Shown piece by piece: positions 9,211 through 18,013 of a stretch of 64,000 nt of DNA. Location: positions 2,728,001-2,792,000 of the forward strand of contig NZ_CP159290.1 of the NCBI RefSeq assembly GCF_040448685.1, read 5' to 3'. The notes beneath the pieces were generated by a model. That model saw only the letters and a program-made list of their open reading frames with translations. It did no database searches and was not told the origin of the DNA. How positions within the stretch are numbered: the first letter of the stretch is position 1; each line of letters opens with the position of its first letter. Both the position numbers and the translations under genes were made by a program. This stretch comes from Cellulosimicrobium sp. ES-005 (lineage in GTDB: Bacteria; Actinomycetota; Actinomycetes; Actinomycetales; Cellulomonadaceae).

Positions 9211-11223
9211 CTACCCGCCGCCCGGGCGCCCGCTCGCACCGTCCGCGACCGGGCCGAGACGGTCGAGCCACGCCCGGACCGGGCCGAGCGACACGAGCCC
9301 CGACCCGGCTCCCGCGAGCTCGTCCGGGGTGCGCGCGAGCGCGTCCCGGGCACGCCGCGCGAGGCGGGCGCCCCCGAGCCGGACGGCGGCCTCGGCCACG
9401 AGCGCCCACCGCAGCTCGCGCAGGTGGTCGGCCGGAGGCTCAGGGGCTGCGCGGACCAGGTCCGCGGCGGCCTCGCGGTCGCCCGCGTCGAGCGCGAGCA
9501 GCGGCGCGACCCACGGCGCGTACGGCCCCGGGTCGCCGAGCCCGGCGAGCGGGCGGCCGTGGCGGAGCCGCACCGTGAGCAGCGCGAGCGGGAGCAGCCC
9601 GTCGCGCACGCCCGGCATGCGCACCCCGGCCAGCAGGTCGTCGGCGGCCCGGTACGCGCGCGCCGCGGCGTCGGGCGAGGAGGTCTCGGCGTCGCGCATC
9701 GCCCGGTACCAGGCCGTGAGCATGGGGACGACGGGCGACTCGTACCCGGCCGCCACGTCCTCCGCCGCCGCGGCGTGGGCGTCGGCGTCGCCGAACCGCC
9801 CGGCCCCCGCGGCGGCCTGCATCCGGACGAGGTGCCCGAGGATCGCGAACGTCGGCAGGTCGTGGGCGGCGGCGAGCGCGACGAGCTCGGCGCCGGTCGT
9901 CTCGCGCTCGGCGGCCGCGCCCGGACGTTGGAACGACTGGAGGAACCGGGCGTTGAGCGCGAGCGCGAGCGTCCCCGGGTCGCCGACGGCGCGCGCGACG
10001 CCCACCGCGTCCTGGGCCGCGGCCCAGGCCCACGCGTCGCGCGTCCCCCGGTGCTCGATCCCGACGACGGCGAGCAGGCGCGCGCGGAGCACCGGGCTCG
10101 CCTCGGGGCCCAGCCGGTGCAACGTGCGCCGCGCCACGCCGACGAGCACGTCGGCCGCCTCGGGGTCGTCGCTCCGGGTCCAGACCGCCGGGACGTCGTA
10201 CGCCGTGACCGTGCGCGCGGTGAGCACCGGGTCGCCCGTCGCCTCGGCCGCGAGCGCCGCGGCGACCCGCTGCTGCTGTGCGGTCGCGAGGTGGTCTCCC
10301 CCGGCGATCGCGAGCGTGCGCGCGACGTCGACCGTGGACCGCAGCTGGGCGCGCGAGGTCGGGGCCGTGACCGCGAGGCGGGCACCCGGCGTCGGGCCGT
10401 CGAGCGCCGGCGCCTGGGCGAGCAGGTCGCGCTCGAGCCGCACGAGCTCCGGTCCTGGGTCGAGGCCGATCTCGTCGGCGAGCCGGCGACGCGCGCCGCG
10501 CACGACGGCGAGCGCGTCCGTCTGGCGCCCCTCGCGGTACAGCGCGAGCGCGAGCAGCGCCCACGCGTGCTCGCGCCACGGGTGCGCGGCGGCGTGCGCG
10601 TCGAGCGCGGCGACCGCCTCGCCCGGGCGCCCGTCCGCGAGCAGCGCCTCCGCGAGCAGCTCGACGGCCCGCGCGTGCACCTCGGCGAGGTGCCGCCGCT
10701 CCGCCCGCACCCACGCGCGGTCCGGCAGGTCGGCGTACGGCTCCCCGCGCCACGCCGCGACCGCGTCCTGCAGCGCACGCGTGTCCGACGGCGCGTCCCC
10801 GACCCCGAGCCCCGGCGTGGCGCCGGGTGCCGCGGCGGCCAGGCCGTGCGTCGTGCGTCCACCGACCGGGGCGACGGCCGCCTCCAGGCGTGCCGCGTCG
10901 AGCGCGCCGTCCGGGACCCGCAGCGCGTAGCCGCCGTGCTCGGTGACGAGGACGCGCGGCCGCGTGCGCGGTGCGCGCTCGGGTTCCAGACGACAGCGCA
11001 GGTCGCCGACGAACGTCGCGAGGGCACCGCGCCGGGCGCGGAGGTCGCGCTCCGCGGCGTCGTCCCACAGGTCCGCCGCGAGCCGCTCGAACGACACCGG
11101 ACGGCCGCGCGCGGCCGCCAGCCGCGCCAGGAGCTCGCGCTGACGCGGGCCGCCCGGGTCGACCTCCGCGCCGTCGCGCAGCAGCCGGACCGGCCCGAGC
11201 ACCTCGATGCGCAGCTCCACCAC
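9211..11223 (-). CDS. SARP-family regulator with BTAD and TPR-like C-terminus
   Basis: A 670-residue AfsR/SARP-type transcriptional regulator. The N-terminal winged helix (about 1-95) opens with ELRIEVLGPVRLLRDG and contains the RQRELLARLAA helix typical of the family. The bacterial transcriptional activation domain follows (about 125-250: WRGEPYADLPDRAWV, then LYREGRQTDALAVVRGARR and LADEIGLDPGPEL). The remaining 420 residues are Ala-rich helical repeats, probably TPR-like, with no NB-ARC P-loop. Two GTG codons (11223, 11220) are possible starts and the ribosome site is weak. It lies upstream of the GH92 gene on the same strand with 131 bases between, so it might control it, but SARPs usually govern secondary metabolism and no such cluster is visible. 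Confidence 0.82.
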   Translation of the reverse strand: MVELRIEVLGPVRLLRDGAEVDPGGPRQRELLARLAAARGRPVSFERLAADLWDDAAERDLRARRGALATFVGDLRCRLEPERAPRTRPRVLVTEHGGYALRVPDGALDAARLEAAVAPVGGRTTHGLAAAAPGATPGLGVGDAPSDTRALQDAVAAWRGEPYADLPDRAWVRAERRHLAEVHARAVELLAEALLADGRPGEAVAALDAHAAAHPWREHAWALLALALYREGRQTDALAVVRGARRRLADEIGLDPGPELVRLERDLLAQAPALDGPTPGARLAVTAPTSRAQLRSTVDVARTLAIAGGDHLATAQQQRVAAALAAEATGDPVLTARTVTAYDVPAVWTRSDDPEAADVLVGVARRTLHRLGPEASPVLRARLLAVVGIEHRGTRDAWAWAAAQDAVGVARAVGDPGTLALALNARFLQSFQRPGAAAERETTGAELVALAAAHDLPTFAILGHLVRMQAAAGAGRFGDADAHAAAAEDVAAGYESPVVPMLTAWYRAMRDAETSSPDAAARAYRAADDLLAGVRMPGVRDGLLPLALLTVRLRHGRPLAGLGDPGPYAPWVAPLLALDAGDREAAADLVRAAPEPPADHLRELRWALVAEAAVRLGGARLARRARDALARTPDELAGAGSGLVSLGPVRAWLDRLGPVADGASGRPGGG

Positions 11224-11388
11224 CCGGCCATTCTCGCCGGGCCGTGCCGCGGCGGCGACGAGGGCGGCGTGCGCGCGGCCCGGGCGGCGCGCGGCACTGA
11301 TCGGACGCTGATCCGCCGCTCCGAGGATGGTCGCGAGCCGCCCGGCACGACCTCCGGCGGCCCGAACCACCCGAGAGAGGACCCACCC

Positions 11389-12261
11389 ATGCACATCCCC
11401 GGCTTCGAGACCCGCACCGTCGAGGTCGCGCCCGGCGTCGCGCTGCGCGCGGAGACCGCGGGCGACGGCCCGACCGTCGTCCTGCTGCACGGCTTCCCCC
11501 AGACCCGCCACATGTGGCGGCACGTCGCCCCGGACCTCGCGCGCGACCACCGTGTCGTCGTACCCGACCTGCGCGGGTACGGCGACAGCGCCAAGCCCGC
11601 CGCGACGACGCCCGACGTCTACGCCAAGCGCGCCATGGGCGCCGACGTCGTCGCGCTCGCCGACGCGCTGGACGTCGACCGGTTCGCCCTGGTCGGCCAC
11701 GACCGGGGTGCGCTCGTCGCGTTCCGCGCCGCGCTCGACCACCCGGACCGCGTGAGCCACCTCGGGATCCTCGACGTCGTGCCCACGCTCGACACGTGGG
11801 GCGTGCTGCACGGCGTGGACGCCGCGGTCGCGTTCCACCTCTACCTCATGGCCCAGCCGCCGGGCCTGCCCGAGGCGATGATCCGCAACAGCGCCGACGC
11901 GTTCTTCGGGTTCTTCCTCGACGCGTGGACCCAGGACCCCGCGGCGATCCCCGCGGACGTCCGCGCGCACTACCTCGCGGCGAGCCGGGACGCCGTCGAC
12001 TCGATCGTCGCGGACTACCGCGCGACGGCGACCGTCGACGTCGAGCACGACCAGGCGTCGCTCGACGCCGGGGACCGGCTGGCCATGCCGGTCACCGTGG
12101 TGCAGCAGGACTGGGGCGCGCAGCTCGGGTACGACGCCGCGGGCGTCTGGCGGCGCTGGGCACCGGACCTGGAGCACCTCACGACGACGGCCGGCCACTT
12201 CATGGCCGAGGAGGCCCCGGCCGACGTCGCGGCGGTCGTGCGGGCGCTCGGCCGGCGCTGA
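11389..12261 (+). CDS. Alpha/beta hydrolase, haloacetate dehalogenase / epoxide hydrolase-like
   Basis: A 290-residue cytoplasmic alpha/beta hydrolase, started by GAGAGAGG and an ATG eight bases on. The oxyanion-hole motif is LLHGFPQTRHMW (residues 32-43). The nucleophile is Asp105 in VGHDRGA, and the catalytic His is in AGHFMAEEAP near the end. An Asp nucleophile followed by Arg is characteristic of fluoroacetate/haloacetate dehalogenases and epoxide hydrolases rather than esterases. The gene is divergent from the SARP regulator. The native substrate cannot be told from sequence; given the fluoride operon 8 kb away, a defluorinating role is possible but unsupported. Confidence 0.85.
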   Translation: MHIPGFETRTVEVAPGVALRAETAGDGPTVVLLHGFPQTRHMWRHVAPDLARDHRVVVPDLRGYGDSAKPAATTPDVYAKRAMGADVVALADALDVDRFALVGHDRGALVAFRAALDHPDRVSHLGILDVVPTLDTWGVLHGVDAAVAFHLYLMAQPPGLPEAMIRNSADAFFGFFLDAWTQDPAAIPADVRAHYLAASRDAVDSIVADYRATATVDVEHDQASLDAGDRLAMPVTVVQQDWGAQLGYDAAGVWRRWAPDLEHLTTTAGHFMAEEAPADVAAVVRALGRR

Positions 12262-12312
12262 CCGGCCGGCCCCGCGATCCGCCCTGCGGACGTCAGCCCC
12301 GGGCACCACCGT

Positions 12313-12359
12313 GAGATCGACCCACCCGTCGTCAGGTCGACCCCCTGAGGGTCGATCTC
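12313..12359. terminator. Bidirectional hairpin between convergent genes
   Basis: GAGATCGACCC (12313-12323) is the exact inverse of GGGTCGATCTC (12349-12359). The 25-base spacer has a second small dyad around GGTCGACC. It lies between the hydrolase and the convergent flavin reductase gene and suits termination from both sides. Confidence 0.6.
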
Positions 12360-12400
12360 GGACGCTCGGGCCGATCTCGCGCACCTGTCGCGCGTCCGTC

Positions 12401-13066
12401 TCAGCGGTACCAGTCCTCGTCGATCGTCGCGAGGCGCGACGGGTGCGCCTCGGGCCCGAGGCCGTAGAACCGCTGGAAGCTCATGAGGAGCGGACGCCAC
12501 CGGTCGGGGTCGACGCGGTGCGCGGTCCCCGGCATGCGGACGCTCTCGTGGACGTGCACCCGCGTCACGCGCACCTCGAACGCGACGAGCGACCCGGCGC
12601 GGGCGGGATCGTCGCGCCCGAGCGGGTGGGCGTGCACGAGCCGTGCCTCGACCGCGACGGGGCACTGCGCGGCGCGCGGCGGCGCGACCGTGTCCGACGC
12701 GACGGGCGTCAGCCCCGCGCGCGCGAACTTGTCCGACTCGTAGCGGTACCCGACGGACGCCTTGCGCTCCGGGACCGGGTCCCGCCCGGTCGTCAGGGCG
12801 AGGCGGTCGACGGCGTCGACCTCGGCCGTCGAGGGCAGGTTCACGACGACCTCGCGCGTCGCGAGGAGGTTCAGCGCCGTCTGCGAGCGCGCGCCGAGGC
12901 CGAGCACCGCCGTGCGGCCCAGCCAGAACACCGACGACATCGGGGCGAGGTTGACGCGGCCGTCGGTGCTCACCGTGCTGAGCAGCGCGACCGGCGTGCC
13001 GAAGTACAGGATCCCCGGGTCGATCACGACGTGCGACGGGGCGGGGCGGGTCGAGGTGGTGGTCAC
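12401..13066 (-). CDS. Flavin reductase family protein (FMN-binding split barrel)
   Basis: A 221-residue protein of the flavin-reductase-like, FMN-binding split-barrel group. The N-terminal half has the family pattern PVALLSTVSTDGRVNLAPMS, followed by ALNLLATREVVVNLPS. Residues KFARAGLTPVAS and the later EVRVTRVHVH complete the barrel. Such proteins bind FMN and reduce flavin with NAD(P)H, or act in oxidoreductase roles of unknown substrate. It is monocistronic and converges on the hydrolase. Confidence 0.82.
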   Translation of the reverse strand: MTTTSTRPAPSHVVIDPGILYFGTPVALLSTVSTDGRVNLAPMSSVFWLGRTAVLGLGARSQTALNLLATREVVVNLPSTAEVDAVDRLALTTGRDPVPERKASVGYRYESDKFARAGLTPVASDTVAPPRAAQCPVAVEARLVHAHPLGRDDPARAGSLVAFEVRVTRVHVHESVRMPGTAHRVDPDRWRPLLMSFQRFYGLGPEAHPSRLATIDEDWYR

Positions 13067-13141
13067 GGACCCAGCCTCGCCGCGCGCGGACGCGACGTCT
13101 GGCGGCCGTCGGACGTCGCGTCCGGGGCGCGACGGCGGCGC

Positions 13142-13771
13142 CTACGACAACAGCACGGCGACCCGGTCGGCGCGGTCGTCGTCGGGCCGCGTGCCCTCCT
13201 CGACGACCTGCCGCGCGAGCTCGCGCAGACGGACGTTGCGCTCGTTCGACGCGCGCTTGAGGAGCGCGAACGCCTGCTCGGGCCGGACCCCGAGCGTCGC
13301 GGCCACGACCCCCTTCGCCTGCTCGATCGGGCCCCGGCTGTCGGCCGCGGCCGTGATATCCCGCTGCGCCTGGCGTCCGGCCTGCGCACGGACCGGTCGC
13401 GTCACGTCGACGAAGTACCCGAGCAGCTCGACGACCCGACCCGTGTCGCGGTCGCGCCGCCCCTGGCCGACGACGACGAGGACACGCTCCCTGCCGCGCG
13501 CGTCCATGATGCGGTGCAGGCTCGAGAAGGGTGCGCCGTCCCGCCGTGCGCGTTCCAGCACGTCCCGGACGCGCTCACGGTCGTCGGGGTGCTTGTGGGC
13601 CAGCACGAGCGACGTCGTCGGCACGACGTCGCCCGGCTCGAAGCCGTGCAGGCGGTACGTCTCGGCCGACCACCACCAGGTGTCGGTCGCGAGGTCGACC
13701 CGGTACTGCCCCAGGGTCGTGTCGTCGGCGAGGGACAGCGGGTGCAGCGTGGCGTGATCCTCCAGGGACAT
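13142..13771 (-). CDS. PAS-ANTAR RNA-binding response regulator
   Basis: A 209-residue signalling protein. The ATG at 13771 is preceded by GGAG at proper distance; the open frame continues upstream only as an antisense shadow. Residues about 20-130 form a PAS fold (WWWSAETYRLHGFEPGD, HKHPDDRERV, then a GYFVDVT strand). Residues about 140-200 are an ANTAR domain (IEQAKGVVAATLGVRPEQAFALLKRASNERN), which in known cases binds dual hexaloop RNA hairpins and acts by antitermination. No receiver domain is present, so the PAS domain is the likely sensor. It is divergent from a GAF-ANTAR gene. Confidence 0.88.
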   Translation of the reverse strand: MSLEDHATLHPLSLADDTTLGQYRVDLATDTWWWSAETYRLHGFEPGDVVPTTSLVLAHKHPDDRERVRDVLERARRDGAPFSSLHRIMDARGRERVLVVVGQGRRDRDTGRVVELLGYFVDVTRPVRAQAGRQAQRDITAAADSRGPIEQAKGVVAATLGVRPEQAFALLKRASNERNVRLRELARQVVEEGTRPDDDRADRVAVLLS

Positions 13772-13825
13772 GGGTCGTCTCCGTCGTGGTTCAGCGGGTC
13801 GTGAGCCAGGTCCAGACTCAAGACC

Positions 13826-13839
13826 CGGACTGTAGTCCG
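13826..13839. promoter_or_regulatory. Dyad in the divergent ANTAR promoter
   Basis: CGGACTGTAGTCCG is a 6-bp perfect inverted repeat around GT, in the 162-base gap between the two divergent ANTAR genes. A second inverted pair, CCTGCAC and GTGCAGG, lies at about 13864-13889. Either could be a protein operator, or the RNA hairpins could be ANTAR targets. Confidence 0.35.
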
Positions 13840-13933
13840 ACGCGATGTTTCTGCAACCCGCCGCCTGCACGGTGCTCCGACGGTGCAGGTGGGTCGCCGA
13901 GCGAGCGCCCGGGGTGGTGGAAAACTGGACGAG

Positions 13934-14668
13934 GTGCACGAGGACCGGACGGAGGCGGACGTGGGCGCGTCGGAGCTGCTGGGCCTCCTCGTCCGAGCGC
14001 TCGCCGAGGCCGACGGCGACCTGCCGATGCCCGAGCGCATGTGTCAGGCGTGCGCCACGGCGCTCGGCGCCGAGAGCGCCGCATTGACGGTCGCGGCGAC
14101 GGCGGACGAGCGGCTCACGGTCGCCACGGCCGACGGGGTCGCGGCGCGCGTCGAGGACCTCGAGGAGACCCTGGGCGAGGGGCCAGCCCAGCTCGCGCTG
14201 GCCGAGGACCGCGTCGTGGTGCGCGAGGCCGACGGGAGCCGTGACGGCGGCGCCTTCCCGGTGTTCTCCCGCGTCGTCGGACCGATCAGCGGGCCCGCCA
14301 CGTACCACGCCGTCCCCATGCACGCCGGTGGCCAGGTCGTGGGGGTGCTCAGCCTGTTCACCGCCTCCACCACGCTCGCGCGCGAGGCGGGCGACGTGCA
14401 GTTCCTCGCTGACGTCGTCGGGCTGTCGCTCCTGGCCGACCTGGAGTCGCTCGACTGGTCGACGCGCGCCGAGGTGCACCAGGCGACGGGGATGGTCACG
14501 GTCCAGCTCCGGGTCGCGCCCCGCGACGCGCTCGCCGTGCTCCGGGCTCACGCCTTCGCTCGGTCGGCCACGCTCGAGGAGGTCGCCGAGGAGGTCGTCG
14601 GACGACGCCTGAGCTTCACGTACGACGCGAGCGACACCGTCCGGACGCAGCGGGCCGAGGAGCCCTGA
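13934..14668 (+). CDS. GAF-ANTAR RNA-binding regulator
   Basis: About 244 residues. I start it at the GTG at 13934 (VHEDRTEADVGASELLG); an ATG at 13883 in the same frame is possible. Residues about 20-160 form a GAF domain (CATALGAESAALTVAAT, PAQLALAEDRVVV, VPMHAGGQVVGVLSLF). Residues about 175-230 form the ANTAR domain (STRAEVHQATGMVTVQLRVAPRDALAVLRAHAFARS). This is the common actinobacterial GAF-ANTAR architecture, which senses a small ligand and regulates transcript elongation. Divergence from the PAS-ANTAR gene suggests the two respond together or control each other. Confidence 0.88.
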   Translation: MHEDRTEADVGASELLGLLVRALAEADGDLPMPERMCQACATALGAESAALTVAATADERLTVATADGVAARVEDLEETLGEGPAQLALAEDRVVVREADGSRDGGAFPVFSRVVGPISGPATYHAVPMHAGGQVVGVLSLFTASTTLAREAGDVQFLADVVGLSLLADLESLDWSTRAEVHQATGMVTVQLRVAPRDALAVLRAHAFARSATLEEVAEEVVGRRLSFTYDASDTVRTQRAEEP

Positions 14669-14743
14669 CGCACGACCCGAGCGGGCCCGGCCGGGCAGCC
14701 TTAGGCTCGACGGCGTCGTCCTGTCCGCCCGAGGGGAGCCGCC

Positions 14744-15760
14744 GTGCGCGCGACCGTCATCCACGCCCCGTACGACGTCCGCGTCGAGCAGCGCGACGAC
14801 CCGCGACTGCTCGCACCGACCGACGCGATCGTGCGCGTCGAGGCCGCGTGCGTGTGCGGCTCGGACCTGTGGACGTACCGCGGGGCGAACCCGATCGACC
14901 ACCCCGTGGCGATGGGTCACGAGTACGTCGGCACCGTCGAGGAGGTGGGCGCCGACGTCCGGACCGTGCGCCCGGGAGAGCTCGTCGTCGGGTCGTTCTT
15001 CGCGTCCGACAACACGTGCCCGATCTGCCGCGCCGGCTACCAGACGTCGTGCGTCCACCGGGAGCCCGTGCGCGGCGCCCAGGCCGAGCTGCTGCGCGTC
15101 CCGCTCGCCGACGGGACGCTCGTCGCGACGCCCGAACGTCCCGACGACGACCTGCTGCCCGGGCTGCTCACCGCGTCCGACGTGCTGGGCACCGGCTGGT
15201 TCGGCGCCCGCGAGGCGCAGGCGGGACCGGGCCGGTCGATCGTGGTGGTGGGCGACGGCGCCGTCGGCCTGCTCGCGGTCCTCGCCGCCGCGCAGCTCGG
15301 GGCGGAGCAGGTCATCGCCATGAGCCGGCACGCGCCTCGCCAGGAGCTCGCGCGGGCGTTCGGCGCGACCGAGGTCGTCGCCGAGCGCGGCGACGACGGC
15401 GTCGCGCGCGTCCTGGATCTCACCGACGGGCTCGGCGCGCACGGCGTGGTGGAGGCGGTCGGCACGCCGGAGTCGGTGGCCCAGGCGCTCGGGGCCGTGC
15501 GCCCCGGCGGACACGTCGGCGTCGTCGGGCTGCCGCACGGCGTCGAGCTCCCCGTCGTCGACATGTTCTACCGGCACGTGCACTGGTCGGGCGGTCCGGC
15601 GCCGGTCCGCCGGTACCTGCCCGAGCTGATGGACCTCGTCCTCGAGCGTCGCATCGACCCCGCGCGCGTGTTCGACCTCGAGCTGTCGCTCGACGACGCG
15701 GCCGAGGGCTACGCCGCGATGGACGAGCGCCGCGCGATCAAGTCCCTGCTGCGCCCCTGA
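14744..15760 (+). CDS. Zinc-dependent alcohol dehydrogenase (MDR superfamily)
   Basis: A 338-residue medium-chain dehydrogenase started at GTG 14744 after GAGGGGAG. Catalytic zinc ligands are in VCGSDLW and in GHEYVG. The structural-zinc lobe DNTCPICRAGYQTSC keeps three of the usual four cysteines. The Rossmann motif VVVGDGAVGLLAV binds NAD(P). The combination resembles glutathione-independent formaldehyde or threonine dehydrogenase-like enzymes of actinobacteria. It stands alone, 77 bases before the next operon. Substrate unknown. Confidence 0.88.
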   Translation: MRATVIHAPYDVRVEQRDDPRLLAPTDAIVRVEAACVCGSDLWTYRGANPIDHPVAMGHEYVGTVEEVGADVRTVRPGELVVGSFFASDNTCPICRAGYQTSCVHREPVRGAQAELLRVPLADGTLVATPERPDDDLLPGLLTASDVLGTGWFGAREAQAGPGRSIVVVGDGAVGLLAVLAAAQLGAEQVIAMSRHAPRQELARAFGATEVVAERGDDGVARVLDLTDGLGAHGVVEAVGTPESVAQALGAVRPGGHVGVVGLPHGVELPVVDMFYRHVHWSGGPAPVRRYLPELMDLVLERRIDPARVFDLELSLDDAAEGYAAMDERRAIKSLLRP

Positions 15761-15837
15761 CGCCGGCCACGGACGCCCGCGCCACCGACGAGGCCGTCCG
15801 TGTGCGAGCAGCGGCTCCCGGCGGGACCATCGCTGAC

Positions 15838-16362
15838 GTGGGACGTCGCGCGCGCATCACCCGCTCCGGGGCCGTGCCGAGGCACGCGCACGCGCTCGTG
15901 CTCGCGCTCGTGCTCGTGCTCGGGACGACCGCGGGCTGCACGGTGAGCCGGCAGGACCCCGGGCAGGCGACCGCGGCCGTGGCCGACGCGCTCGCCCAGG
16001 CCGGGTCGGCGGTCGAGACGACGCGGCTCACCGTGCGCCTGCTCGACGCCGACCGCGTCACCACGCCCGTCGCGGACGCCGCGGTGCTGGACCAGGTGCG
16101 CGTGCTCGAGGAGTCCACCACGGCGCTCACGACCCTCGTCCCGCCCGACGACGTGTCGTCCGCGCAGCGCGACGCCGGTCTGGTGGCCGTCGCGGACGCG
16201 ACGCGCGAGGTGGTCGCGGCGCGCGCGTGGGTCGCGCGCGAGGCGGGCGGCGACCTGTCGGAGGCCGGCGGGGTCCCCCTCACGGCGTCCGAGCTCGAGG
16301 CCGACCTCGCCCGCGCCGCCGACGACGTGGACACGGCCCTGGCCCTGGCGGGTGGCGCGTGA
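15838..16362 (+). CDS. Small secreted lipoprotein-like protein, first gene of NRAMP operon
   Basis: About 174 residues, started at GTG 15838. The hydrophobic segment ALVLALVLVLGTTAGC ends in a plausible lipobox Cys near residue 34. The rest is Ala/Val/Thr-rich and helical (AVADALAQAGSAVETTRL, VRVLEESTTALTTLVPP) with no motif I recognise; it may form an extracellular coiled helical bundle. Its TGA overlaps the GTG of the NRAMP-like gene (GTGA), so it is the first gene of a tightly coupled four-gene unit. Function unknown. Confidence 0.7.
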   Translation: MGRRARITRSGAVPRHAHALVLALVLVLGTTAGCTVSRQDPGQATAAVADALAQAGSAVETTRLTVRLLDADRVTTPVADAAVLDQVRVLEESTTALTTLVPPDDVSSAQRDAGLVAVADATREVVAARAWVAREAGGDLSEAGGVPLTASELEADLARAADDVDTALALAGGA

Positions 16363-17588
16363 AGCGGCTCCTCGGGGTCGCGCTCGGCATCCTCACGGCG
16401 ATCGGCGGGTTCGTCGACATCGGGGACCTGGTCACGAACGCCGTCGTCGGGTCGCGGTTCGGGCTGTCGCTCGTGTGGGTCGTGGTCGTCGGCGTGGTCG
16501 GCATCTGCCTGTTCGCGTCGATGTCCGGCCGCGTGGCGGCGGTGAGCGGGCGCGCGACGTTCGAGATCATCCGCGAGCGCCTCGGCCCCCGCGCGGCGGG
16601 CGCGAACCTCGCGTCGTCGTTCGCGATCAACCTGCTCACGCTCACGGCCGAGGTGGGCGGCATCGCGCTCGCGCTGCACCTCGCGAGCAGCGTCGAGCCG
16701 CGGCTGTGGGTCCCGGTGGCGGCGCTCGCCGTCTGGCTCGTGCTGTGGCGCGTGAAGTTCCAGGTCATGGAGAACGTCGCGGGGCTGCTCGGGCTGCTGC
16801 TCGTGGGGTTCGGGGTCGCGCTCTTCCTGCTCGGCCCGGACTGGGGCGAGCTGCTGCGCCAGGCCGTGCCGCCCTCTCCCCCGGCGACGGAGCACGTCGC
16901 GACGTACTGGTACTACGCCGTCGCGCTGTTCGGGGCCGCGATGACGCCGTACGAGGTGTTCTTCTTCTCGTCCGGCGCCGTCGAGGAGGGGTGGACCGCG
17001 AAGGACCTCGCGCAGAACCGGGTCAACGTGCTCGTCGGGTTCCCGCTCGGCGGGCTGCTGTCCGTCGCGATCGCCGCGTGCGCGGCCGTGGTGCTCCTGC
17101 CGGCGGGCATCGAGGTGTCGTCGCTGTCGCAGATCGTGCTGCCCGTGGCCGAGGCCGGCGGGACGCTCCTGCTCGCGGTCGTGATCGTCGGGATCGTCGC
17201 GGCGACGTTCGGCGCGGCGCTGGAGACCGCGCTGTCGAGCGGGTACACGCTCGCGCAGTACCTCGGCTGGTCGTGGGGGAAGTTCCGCCGCCCGGCCCGC
17301 GCCGCGCGCTTCCACGTCACGATGGTGGTCGCGCTGCTCCTGGCCGTCGCCATCCTCATGACGAGCGTCGACCCGGTGGCGGTCACCGAGATGTCCGTCG
17401 TGTTCTCCGCCGTCGCGCTGCCCCTCACGTACGTGCCGATCCTCCTCGTCGCGAACGACCCGGAGTACATGGGCGAGCACGTCAACGGGCGCGCGACCAA
17501 CGCGCTGGGCATGGTGTACCTGGTGATCGTGGTCGCCGCGGCCGTCGCGGCGATACCCCTGATGATCGCGACGGGAGCGGGGTCATGA
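16359..17588 (+). CDS. Divergent NRAMP-like divalent-metal transporter
   Basis: A 409-residue polytopic membrane protein with about eleven hydrophobic segments and the order and spacing of the NRAMP family. The two metal-site motifs differ from canonical NRAMP. Helix 1 has D20-I-G-D23 in GGFVDIGDLVTNAVVGSRFG where DPGN is usual. Helix 6 has M195-T-P-Y-E199 in AMTPYEVFFFSSGAVEEGW where MPHN-like sequence is usual. Loss of the helix 6 Met environment is known in NRAMP-related magnesium transporters, so a hard cation such as Mg2+ is a reasonable guess. Both gene ends overlap neighbours by four bases. The two PRC-barrel-like proteins downstream are probably its regulatory or accessory parts. Confidence 0.75.
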   Translation: MKRLLGVALGILTAIGGFVDIGDLVTNAVVGSRFGLSLVWVVVVGVVGICLFASMSGRVAAVSGRATFEIIRERLGPRAAGANLASSFAINLLTLTAEVGGIALALHLASSVEPRLWVPVAALAVWLVLWRVKFQVMENVAGLLGLLLVGFGVALFLLGPDWGELLRQAVPPSPPATEHVATYWYYAVALFGAAMTPYEVFFFSSGAVEEGWTAKDLAQNRVNVLVGFPLGGLLSVAIAACAAVVLLPAGIEVSSLSQIVLPVAEAGGTLLLAVVIVGIVAATFGAALETALSSGYTLAQYLGWSWGKFRRPARAARFHVTMVVALLLAVAILMTSVDPVAVTEMSVVFSAVALPLTYVPILLVANDPEYMGEHVNGRATNALGMVYLVIVVAAAVAAIPLMIATGAGS

Positions 17589-18013
17589 GCCGGGACGCCT
17601 CCACGCCGACGGGGGTGCGCGTCGTGGACGCGCGCCTGCACCTGCTGAGCCGCCAGGTGCTCGACGTCGACGGCGAGCCGGTCACGACCGTCGACGACCT
17701 CGAGCTCGTCGCCACGGACGGCGCGGACGGCAGCGCTCGGGACGACGGGCCGCGCGACGCGGTGCCCGGCGAGCCGGCGGAGGTCGGCGCGATCCTCACC
17801 GGCCCGGTGCTCGTGACGCGCCTCCTCGGCGGCCGACCGCCCGCGTCACGCTGGGAACGGGTCCGGTGGGCCGACGTCGGGCACGTGGGGACGGCGCTCG
17901 AGCTCACCGTCCGCGCGGACTCGCTCGACCTGCACTGGACCGAGGACTGGCTGCGCGAGCACGTCGTCGGCCGCGTCCCCGGCGGCCGGCACGACCCCGA
18001 GGAGGAACCGTGA
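17585..18013 (+). CDS. PRC-barrel-like accessory protein of NRAMP operon (first)
   Basis: A 142-residue cytoplasmic protein, ATG overlapping the transporter stop (ATGA). The segment VRVVDARLHLLSRQVLDVDGEPVTTVDDLELV has the beta-hairpin and G-x-x-V-x-x-V-D-D-L pattern of PRC-barrel domains. The C-terminus is acidic and Trp-containing (LDLHWTEDWLREHVVG). PRC-barrels bind proteins or RNA; next to metal carriers they occur with CBS/MgtE-N regulatory domains, which are missing here. Probable partner of the transporter, by context. Confidence 0.55.
   Translation: MSRDASTPTGVRVVDARLHLLSRQVLDVDGEPVTTVDDLELVATDGADGSARDDGPRDAVPGEPAEVGAILTGPVLVTRLLGGRPPASRWERVRWADVGHVGTALELTVRADSLDLHWTEDWLREHVVGRVPGGRHDPEEEP

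Noticed and set aside
9080-9409. Upstream extension of the GH92 frame to 9409
   Set aside because: No ribosome site and Arg/Pro-rich residues. The GTG at 9079 has AAGGAG and directly precedes a signal peptide.
4703-10930. A plus-strand open frame of 2075 codons opposite the GH92 and SARP genes
   Set aside because: Arg/Val/Asp-rich low-complexity translation with no domains. It is the usual antisense shadow in high-GC DNA, and the minus strand has recognisable domains throughout.
13772-15583. Long upstream extension of the PAS-ANTAR frame across the GAF-ANTAR and dehydrogenase genes
   Set aside because: It lies antisense to two clearly real genes. The ATG at 13771 has a good ribosome site and starts the PAS domain.
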